A DNA stretch of 5,277 nucleotides from an uncultured Bacilli bacterium (GTDB taxonomy: Bacteria; Bacillota_I; Bacilli_A; RF39; UBA660), in contig CAKONT010000070.1 in the NCBI GenBank assembly GCA_934097255.1, positions 1 through 5,277 on the forward strand. Reading direction: 5' to 3'. The notes below the pieces were generated by a model, which saw only the letters and a program-made list of their open reading frames with translations, did no database searches and was not told where the DNA came from. Of the stretch, positions 1-4,347 are shown piece by piece; positions within the stretch are counted from its first letter, which is position 1, and each line of letters starts with the position of its first letter. A program made the translations under genes and the position numbers.

Positions 1-156
1 AAGTTAGAATTATCAGAATACGAAATAGTAGAAATAAAAAATCTATATTCTATCGCCGAAGTTAATTATATTGAATTTATGAGTTACTTAAGAGATAATA
101 ATAAAAATATTTATGAAACAATACCTCATGGTACAGAGGATTTAAACATATGGTAA
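1..156 (+). CDS. 3' end of an unrecognised protein (partial, 5' end outside window)
   Basis: An open frame enters from the left edge and ends at TAA 154-156, giving the last 51 residues of a protein. The tail is hydrophilic and mixed (it ends ...IPHGTEDLNIW), with no membrane segment, signal or motif that I can assign to a family. The frame is credible because its stop overlaps the next gene's ATG by 7 bases (ATGGTAA at 150-156), a typical operon junction, and because codon use (AAT, ATA, AAA, TTA) matches the following gene. It is probably the promoter-proximal partner of the tandem kinase and glycosyltransferase, so its identity would help explain them. No function is proposed. Confidence 0.7.
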   Translation, partial: KLELSEYEIVEIKNLYSIAEVNYIEFMSYLRDNNKNIYETIPHGTEDLNIW

Positions 157-1289
157 TTGGAATAGAAGGTAATGTACATGTTGGTAAAACAACATATATA
201 AAGAACAATTTCAGTAAATTTAATATAATAAAGGAAACTGAGTTTAAACAGAATCTGAATAATTTTGATAGACAACTATATTACATAAAAAGTGAGATAG
301 AAAAGAAAAAACAATTAGATGGTGATACAGTTTTGGATAGAACTATTATATCAACAATACTTTATACTATTTATACAGAATCTTTGACTTTAACTGAAAA
401 AAATAAAATAATTGGGATTATAAAAGAAAATCTTGATAAAGATAAAATAACTATTCCATCCTTTGTTTATTTAATTATTTATCCATATAAACTCATTTCT
501 TTAAATCATTTAAAATTAATGAAAGAAAAGGGAACACAAAATAGTTTGGTTGATTATAATTATTACTTAAAATATTCATTATTCTTTTCTAATTGTTATT
601 ATGCAGTTAATAATATACTAAGTACTAAAGAATATAGACAAATAGTATTGTATAATTCTGATATATTTAAAAATATTACTAATCCTAAAATGTTTAATAG
701 TAAAATTTTACTTGATGGTTGTCCTGCAATTGGAAAATCAACAATTGGTAATTATCAAAAAAAATTTAAGTATATAAAAGAGTTTAAATATAAAAAATAC
801 ACACTAGATGACTATTCAAACCAAATAAATAGTATTATAGAAAGAGTAAATGTTTTAAATAAGGAAAATATATTGTTAGATACTAGTTTCTTAATGGGAA
901 TAACTCATTTATTTTATAATAAAACAACTACAAAAAAATTAAAATTAAAGATGATCGATGAAATTATGAGGAATATAACTTTAAATAATTATATAACTGG
1001 AATAATTTATTTGGTTTTAGATAAACAAAAGATTATTGAAAGAAAGAATATGGATAAGACAAAAGAAAGAAAACATTTTTTTGACAATCTTAATTATCTA
1101 GATATGGAAATAAATTTTTATAAAGTTTTGAATAAGAGGTTAGGTTCAATGTTCAATATTAGTTTTATTGATGCATCTCAAAATGTCGATGAATTGGTCA
1201 ATATTATTGAAAATCATCGTGATAAACCACTGATGTTGATAGATTTGTTTTACGAGATAAAAGAAGCAATCAAAGAAAGTGAATTATAA
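150..1289 (+). CDS. Tandem P-loop nucleoside/nucleotide kinase-like protein (two thymidylate-kinase-fold domains)
   Basis: This 379-residue soluble protein appears to be two kinase domains in one chain. Domain 1 (about 1-175) opens with a Walker A loop GNVHVGKT (7-14) and has a DR motif, LDRTIIS (62-68), like the D/E-R-x of deoxynucleoside and thymidylate kinases. Domain 2 (about 184-355) has a second Walker A, GCPAIGKST (190-198), and LLDTS (242-246) at the DR position, so that arginine is replaced by Thr. It also has a basic lid-like stretch with R298, K303, R305 and K308, then a YLDMEINFY helix and a FIDAS strand typical of thymidylate kinases. Domain 1 keeps DR but has a poorer lid; domain 2 keeps the lid but lacks DR, so the halves may have specialised. 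Expected activity is ATP-dependent phosphoryl transfer to a nucleoside, nucleotide or similar small molecule in the cytosol; the substrate is unknown. The start at 150 is supported by AGAGGA at 135-140, nine bases upstream. The stop overlaps the next ATG by one base (TAATG). Codons are extremely AT-rich. Confidence 0.85.
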   Translation: MVIGIEGNVHVGKTTYIKNNFSKFNIIKETEFKQNLNNFDRQLYYIKSEIEKKKQLDGDTVLDRTIISTILYTIYTESLTLTEKNKIIGIIKENLDKDKITIPSFVYLIIYPYKLISLNHLKLMKEKGTQNSLVDYNYYLKYSLFFSNCYYAVNNILSTKEYRQIVLYNSDIFKNITNPKMFNSKILLDGCPAIGKSTIGNYQKKFKYIKEFKYKKYTLDDYSNQINSIIERVNVLNKENILLDTSFLMGITHLFYNKTTTKKLKLKMIDEIMRNITLNNYITGIIYLVLDKQKIIERKNMDKTKERKHFFDNLNYLDMEINFYKVLNKRLGSMFNISFIDASQNVDELVNIIENHRDKPLMLIDLFYEIKEAIKESEL

Positions 1290-2476
1290 TGTTGTATTTT
1301 ATTTGGGTTTGCATAATATTACTTGTATTTACAAATATTAAATCAATAATTAGATTAAAAAAATCATATGCATTTTTAAATAAAAAACATAATTTATCAA
1401 TCAATATTGATAAAAAAATAATTGTTATAATTCCTGCCATGAATGAAGTTAATAATGTAAAAAAGTCTATTAATTATTTTAAAAGTATAAATGATATATG
1501 TGATGTTATATATGTGACTACTTCTAAAGAAAAGAGTATGGCAACTTATAACAAACTTAATAATGAAATAAAAATGCAAAAAGCTAATAATTTAAAAGTA
1601 ATTAATTGTCCAAACACTATTGGAACTATGGCTAATCAAATTAATTATGTTATTAAAAAATTAAAAGATGATGATATAGTTGCTATTTATAATATAGATT
1701 CTCAACCAGAACGAAAAACTTTTAAATATGTCTTAAATAATATTAATGATGATGTAGTTTTACAACAAGTTAGTTTTTTTGATGATAGATTAAATGGAGT
1801 TATGAAAAGTGCTGAAAATTGGCAAAATAGATGGTCTGTTGTTTATGAAATGGGAAAGTATTTAAATGATATAAAATTAGAATTTAAATATTGTATAGGA
1901 CACGGTTTATTTTTAAAAAAGAAAATTTTTGATAAAATCGGTTGTTTTTCAGAAAGTGAAATAAATGAGGATAATGAGTTTGGTTACCGACTAAATATAA
2001 ATAATATTTCCATTAAACCAATTCCTTTTATGGAACAAGCTGATTTTGCAAGAAGTAAAAAAATATATATAAAGCAACAATCAACTTGGGTAAATGGTCC
2101 TTTATATGCATTTAACTATTTTAAAAATAATACAAAAACAATTAAAAATTTTATATTGACAGTTTTAAATTTTAAAGCATTTTTATCATGGTGGTTATTT
2201 CCTTTGATATGTTATTTGGGCATAATATTTTCTGCTATATTTGATATAAGATTATTTGCGTTAACATTATTTTTAGTTGTCTTTTACGTAACTGGAATTA
2301 ATTATTTTGCTAATAAATTGTTGATTAAATTAAGTTATATCAAAAATGAGTATCATATCAATATAATAAGTGATTTGTTATTTTTTCCATTACATACCTT
2401 TGGAAGCTATATAACAATTTATAAATTAATTACTGGAAAAAATAATATTAAAAATAAATATAATACTGAAAAATAA
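1289..2476 (+). CDS. Membrane-anchored family 2 glycosyltransferase
   Basis: The product has 395 residues, with an N-terminal membrane helix (about 2-21), a cytosolic GT-A catalytic domain (about 43-270), and several C-terminal hydrophobic segments (about 287-317, 321-346 and 357-381). This is the layout of processive or polyprenol-linked GT2 enzymes such as the PgaC/NodC group. Visible signatures are the nucleotide-binding opening strand IIVIIPAMNE (44-53), a DXD-like metal site in YNIDSQP (134-140, D137), an acidic pair EDNEFG (227-232) in the place of the catalytic ED, and QQSTW (263-267) in the place of QxxRW, with Thr for the usual Arg. It should transfer a sugar from a nucleotide-sugar to a membrane-associated acceptor, giving a glycolipid or surface polysaccharide; donor and acceptor are not deducible. 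The ATG shares one base with the stop of the tandem kinase and no strong Shine-Dalgarno is seen (only AAAG/AGTG), so translation is probably coupled. No terminator hairpin follows before the next gene. Confidence 0.88.
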   Translation: MLYFIWVCIILLVFTNIKSIIRLKKSYAFLNKKHNLSINIDKKIIVIIPAMNEVNNVKKSINYFKSINDICDVIYVTTSKEKSMATYNKLNNEIKMQKANNLKVINCPNTIGTMANQINYVIKKLKDDDIVAIYNIDSQPERKTFKYVLNNINDDVVLQQVSFFDDRLNGVMKSAENWQNRWSVVYEMGKYLNDIKLEFKYCIGHGLFLKKKIFDKIGCFSESEINEDNEFGYRLNINNISIKPIPFMEQADFARSKKIYIKQQSTWVNGPLYAFNYFKNNTKTIKNFILTVLNFKAFLSWWLFPLICYLGIIFSAIFDIRLFALTLFLVVFYVTGINYFANKLLIKLSYIKNEYHINIISDLLFFPLHTFGSYITIYKLITGKNNIKNKYNTEK

Positions 2477-2505
2477 TTGTAATTTATTACTTTTTATTAT
2501 AGAAT
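2477..2505 (+). promoter_or_regulatory. Candidate sigma-A-type promoter for the first Nudix gene
   Basis: TTGTAA (2477-2482) is followed after exactly 17 bases by TAGAAT (2500-2505): 4/6 and 5/6 matches to TTGACA/TATAAT. Transcription would start near 2512, just before the Shine-Dalgarno AGGAGG (2515-2520), giving a very short leader. The region is so AT-rich that chance matches are likely. Read-through from the glycosyltransferase gene is equally possible. Confidence 0.4.
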
Positions 2506-2526
2506 ATATAAAAAAGGAGGACTTTT

Positions 2527-3000
2527 ATGGAAAATAAGCAAAATTTTAAATTAATTGCACATGCTTTAGTAAAATTAAATGATAAATATTTATTAATTAA
2601 GAGGACATCAATTAAAAGAGGAAAACCTAATTCATTACCAGAGTATTGGGATATACCTGGTGGAATGGTAGAAGAAGGTGAAACACCAAATATTGCTGCA
2701 ATTCGAGAAACAAAAGAAGAAGTAAACTTAGATGTTTCTATCGGTCCAATTTTACATGAAGATAGTAATTATGATGAATCAAAAGGGACTGTTTTTACTA
2801 GAATTGTTTATCAAGCAGAATTATTAGATGGACAAGATGAAAAGAATATTATTTTACAAGAAGATGAACATTCCGAATATAGATTAGTAAGCGATATTAA
2901 TGAGGTTGATAAACCTGTTGATTATTTATATGATACTATTGATAATGCTAACACTTATAATTTAGGTTCTAAAGCATTAAAAATGACTAGAAAAAGATAA
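2527..3000 (+). CDS. Nudix hydrolase A (MutT-like)
   Basis: The protein has 157 residues and a single Nudix domain. Nudix enzymes hydrolyse nucleoside diphosphates linked to another group, releasing a nucleoside monophosphate or phosphate, with Mg2+ held by the Nudix box. The box runs 46-68: G46, E52, then R60-E61-T-K-E64-E65, so all catalytic acids are present. The usual glycine near its end is Asn (N67), a mild departure. PEYWDIPGG (38-46) leads into the box, and HEDSN (77-81) and EDEHSEYR (112-119) follow; these are shared almost word for word with the second Nudix protein at 3734-4138. By eye, more than half of aligned positions match, so the two are paralogues. This copy has four extra residues before PEYW and a longer, basic C-terminus (ending KMTRKR). 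The start is fixed by AAAAAGGAGG ending six bases before ATG 2527. The last codons form one arm of a terminator shared with the converging kinase gene. Cytosolic; substrate unknown. Confidence 0.93.
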   Translation: MENKQNFKLIAHALVKLNDKYLLIKRTSIKRGKPNSLPEYWDIPGGMVEEGETPNIAAIRETKEEVNLDVSIGPILHEDSNYDESKGTVFTRIVYQAELLDGQDEKNIILQEDEHSEYRLVSDINEVDKPVDYLYDTIDNANTYNLGSKALKMTRKR

Positions 3001-3018
3001 TCTAGTCATTTTTAAATT
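2977..3018. terminator. Bidirectional intrinsic terminator overlapping two coding ends
   Basis: A perfect 15-bp inverted repeat pairs 2977-2991 (TTAAAAATGACTAGA) with 3001-3015 (TCTAGTCATTTTTAA) around a 9-base loop. On the + strand the 3' arm ends in a T5 run and further T-rich sequence follows. On the - strand the mirror T5 run occurs. The stem has few G/C pairs (in the TGACTAGA part) but is long and perfect. It contains the last codons of the + strand Nudix gene, whose stop TAA lies in the loop (2998-3000), and the last codons and TAG stop of the - strand kinase gene. Those tails are therefore constrained both as protein and as RNA structure. Confidence 0.85.
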
Positions 3019-3640
3019 TTATTTTTCTCGATTTTATTAATTTTTTGCTATTTGTTAAAATGGAAATGCATTTTAATGCTTCTTCTAAAACTTGCTCTTG
3101 AGTTAAATTATCTGTATTTATAATAAAACAAGGTAATTCTGGATGTTCAAGTATAAATTGATTCATCGAATCATATCTAAGATTTCTAATTTTATCTAGT
3201 TCTAAATCTGGATCGTTTTCATTTCTTTTTTTAATTCTCTTAATTCTTTCTTCATTTGAAACAGTAACAATAATTGCTGCATCAAAGAATACTCCAAGGT
3301 TAATTAAAGTTTCAAACACAGGTTTTGAATTTACATCACCATTAAAAGCAAATGCTGATAGTAAACCTCTATCAATTATTAAATTTTTATCAGACATACA
3401 TTCTTTTATGTATAAAAGACTTAGTCCAGTAAAATAGCTCTTTAGTGTGTTAGAATCTGTCTTATTATAAATCAAATCTTGAATATGATATATCTCATCA
3501 TATAAATAATTATCATCGCCTTTAACATTAAATAATTCATATATTGGTTTATCTATATATTCATAACCTAATTTTTCTGATAAACTTTTTGCTAAAGTTG
3601 ATTTACCTGCTCCATCTAATCCATCGATAGTAATTATCAT
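3002..3640 (-). CDS. Thymidylate-kinase-like P-loop nucleotide kinase
   Basis: This 212-residue cytosolic protein is about the usual length for a dTMP kinase. It opens with a beta strand and Walker A loop MIITIDGLDGAGKST (P-loop 7-15), closely matching thymidylate kinases. A DR motif lies in LIIDRGLLS (87-95), the strand AAIIVTVS (121-128) follows, then a basic lid ERIKRIKKRNEND (131-143, with R132, R135, R139), and a C-terminal FIINTDN strand (172-178). It should transfer phosphate from ATP to a nucleoside monophosphate or similar acceptor. The dTMP-kinase specificity residues are not clear enough to name it tmk, and it could be a kinase of another (deoxy)nucleotide. The start is supported by AAGGAGGT (complement of 3647-3654), six bases before the ATG. 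It converges with Nudix A and diverges from Nudix B. Its last residues are encoded in the shared terminator stem. It resembles domain 2 of the tandem kinase in fold but is far more canonical. Confidence 0.88.
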   Translation of the reverse strand: MIITIDGLDGAGKSTLAKSLSEKLGYEYIDKPIYELFNVKGDDNYLYDEIYHIQDLIYNKTDSNTLKSYFTGLSLLYIKECMSDKNLIIDRGLLSAFAFNGDVNSKPVFETLINLGVFFDAAIIVTVSNEERIKRIKKRNENDPDLELDKIRNLRYDSMNQFILEHPELPCFIINTDNLTQEQVLEEALKCISILTNSKKLIKSRKIKFKND

Positions 3641-3667
3641 GGCAATACCTCCTTAAAATAACTTTTT

Positions 3668-3696
3668 ATTCTAGCAATTTTTATGTACAAAGTCAA
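3668..3696 (-). promoter_or_regulatory. Sigma-A-type promoter for the - strand kinase
   Basis: Read on the - strand, TTGACT (complement of 3691-3696) and TAGAAT (complement of 3668-3673) are separated by exactly 17 bases: 5/6 matches in each box. Transcription would begin near 3661, leaving a leader of about 20 bases containing the Shine-Dalgarno AAGGAGGT at 3654-3647. This is the best promoter match in the window. Confidence 0.75.
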
Positions 3697-3702
3697 TATA
3701 TA

Positions 3703-3711
3703 TGATAAAAT
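3703..3711 (+). promoter_or_regulatory. Candidate extended -10 promoter for Nudix B
   Basis: TGATAAAAT (3703-3711) is an extended -10 (TGn followed by TAAAAT, 5/6 to TATAAT). There is no convincing -35, as is common for extended -10 promoters. Initiation near 3718 would fall just before the Shine-Dalgarno at 3719-3723. It lies next to the divergent kinase promoter, so the two polymerase footprints would overlap and the genes may be co-regulated or mutually exclusive. Confidence 0.5.
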
Positions 3712-3718
3712 AGATTGT

Positions 3719-3723
3719 AGGAG
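3719..3723 (+). promoter_or_regulatory. Shine-Dalgarno site that sets the start of Nudix B
   Basis: AGGAG lies ten bases before ATG 3734. The earlier in-frame ATG at 3683 has no such site, lies between the boxes of the divergent kinase promoter, and would precede the predicted transcription start. This supports the shorter protein. Confidence 0.65.
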
Positions 3724-3733
3724 TGTGATTATA

Positions 3734-4138
3734 ATGAACGGAAATAAAATAATTGTTCATACTTTGATAAAGACAAAAGATGGATATTTAGTTACAAAAA
3801 GATCAAAGCAGGAAACAACATTTCCAGAATATTGGGATATACCTGGAGGATTATCAGAGTATGGCGAACTACCTCGAGAAGCTGTAATTAGAGAAACTAA
3901 AGAGGAAGTTGGCTTAGATATTATACCAACAAAAGTAATACATGAAGATAGCAATTTAGACAAAGTCAAAAATCTTATTTTTATTAGATTAGTATACTTA
4001 TGTGAATTAAAATCTAAAATTGAAAATATAATTTTGCAAGAGGAAGAGCATTCAGAATATAGATTTATTAAATCCTTAGAAGAATTACAAAGCGAAAAGA
4101 TTTCACCATTTCTTATAGAAGTATTTAATAATTTATAA
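3734..4138 (+). CDS. Nudix hydrolase B (MutT-like), paralogue of Nudix A
   Basis: This 134-residue single-domain Nudix protein uses ATG 3734; the frame is open back to ATG 3683 (151 residues). The shorter start is chosen because its N-terminus (MNGNKIIVHTLIK) aligns with that of Nudix A (MENKQNFKLIAHALVK) and because of AGGAG at 3719-3723. The Nudix box at 39-61 is canonical: G39, E45, R53-E54-T-K-E57-E58-V-G60-L. PEYWDIPGG (31-39), HEDSN (70-74) and QEEEHSEYR (102-110) are shared with Nudix A. Expected chemistry is Mg2+-dependent cleavage of a nucleoside diphosphate linked to another moiety; typical roles are clearing damaged nucleotides or processing nucleotide conjugates. The substrate is not readable. 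It is transcribed away from the adjacent kinase gene, and possible terminator hairpins follow at 4159-4184 and 4240-4262. Confidence 0.92.
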   Translation: MNGNKIIVHTLIKTKDGYLVTKRSKQETTFPEYWDIPGGLSEYGELPREAVIRETKEEVGLDIIPTKVIHEDSNLDKVKNLIFIRLVYLCELKSKIENIILQEEEHSEYRFIKSLEELQSEKISPFLIEVFNNL

Positions 4139-4262
4139 AAATGTGATATATTATATATAGAACTGATATTTATTAGTTTGTTCTTTATAGATATATGTGT
4201 TCAAAATAGGCTCTTGTATCGCACCATTAAGATTTATTTGAACTTTTTTAAGTTCTTTTTTT
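4139..4262 (+). other. Structured intergenic segment with alternative pairings (possible leader, 3' UTR or small RNA)
   Basis: There is no credible coding frame here. GAAC or GTTC recurs five times: GAAC at 4160 and 4240, GTTC at 4180, 4199 and 4252. The resulting pairings are AGAAC/GTTCT (4159-4163 with 4180-4184, enclosing a weak inner AACTGAT/ATTAGTT stem), GTTCAAA/TTTGAAC (4199-4205 with 4237-4243, seven perfect pairs) and the terminator stem GAACTT/AAGTTC (4240-4245 with 4250-4255). The second and third cannot form together because they share 4240-4243. The enclosed patch GGCTCTTGTATCGCACC (4209-4225) is much richer in GC than its surroundings. I recognise no riboswitch or RNA family. 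It may simply be the 3' end of the Nudix B transcript. Confidence 0.45.
4240..4262 (+). terminator. Intrinsic terminator upstream of glyA
   Basis: The stem GAACTT (4240-4245) / AAGTTC (4250-4255) encloses a TTTT loop and is followed at once by seven Ts (4256-4262). It probably ends transcripts from Nudix B or from a small RNA in this region. Its 5' arm can pair alternatively with 4199-4202. Confidence 0.7.
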
Positions 4263-4282
4263 ATTCTAAAAAATAATATTTG

Positions 4283-4291
4283 TGTTATAAT
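4283..4291 (+). promoter_or_regulatory. Extended -10 promoter for glyA
   Basis: TGTTATAAT (4283-4291) is an extended -10 with a perfect TATAAT. No good -35 is seen about 17 bases upstream (ATTCTA at 4263-4268). Initiation near 4298 gives a leader of about 50 bases. A second TATAAT at 4310-4315 lacks the TG extension and is less likely. The promoter lies just downstream of the terminator, so glyA can be expressed independently of the Nudix gene. Confidence 0.6.
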
Positions 4292-4347
4292 TAACTAAAT
4301 GTCTAATTTTATAATATATATTTAATATGTGAAAGAGAGTGATTATT

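Noticed and set aside
1397..1579. A 60-residue frame on the - strand inside the glycosyltransferase gene
   Set aside because: It lies opposite the conserved GT2 catalytic start, is rich in Ile/Tyr/Phe as expected from the complement of AT-rich coding DNA, and has no ribosome site. It is a shadow.
3683..3733. Upstream ATG extending Nudix B by 17 residues
   Set aside because: It has no ribosome site, lies inside the divergent promoter region upstream of the likely transcription start, and adds residues absent from the paralogue.
3757..3969. A 70-residue frame on the - strand inside Nudix B
   Set aside because: It is fully antisense to the Nudix box and the conserved blocks on either side of it, with no start signals of its own.
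4195..4226. tRNA-like 3' half (TTCAAAA as a T-loop, followed by GCACCA)
   Set aside because: The five bases on each side of the loop do not pair, and no matching acceptor or anticodon arm is present on either side.
4139..4347. Known riboswitch or T-box before glyA (ZTP, glycine, tetrahydrofolate)
   Set aside because: I could not find the conserved cores I would expect (for example the ZTP CCGCCUGGG block or the T-box GGGUGG stretch). The region is reported only as an unassigned structured segment.
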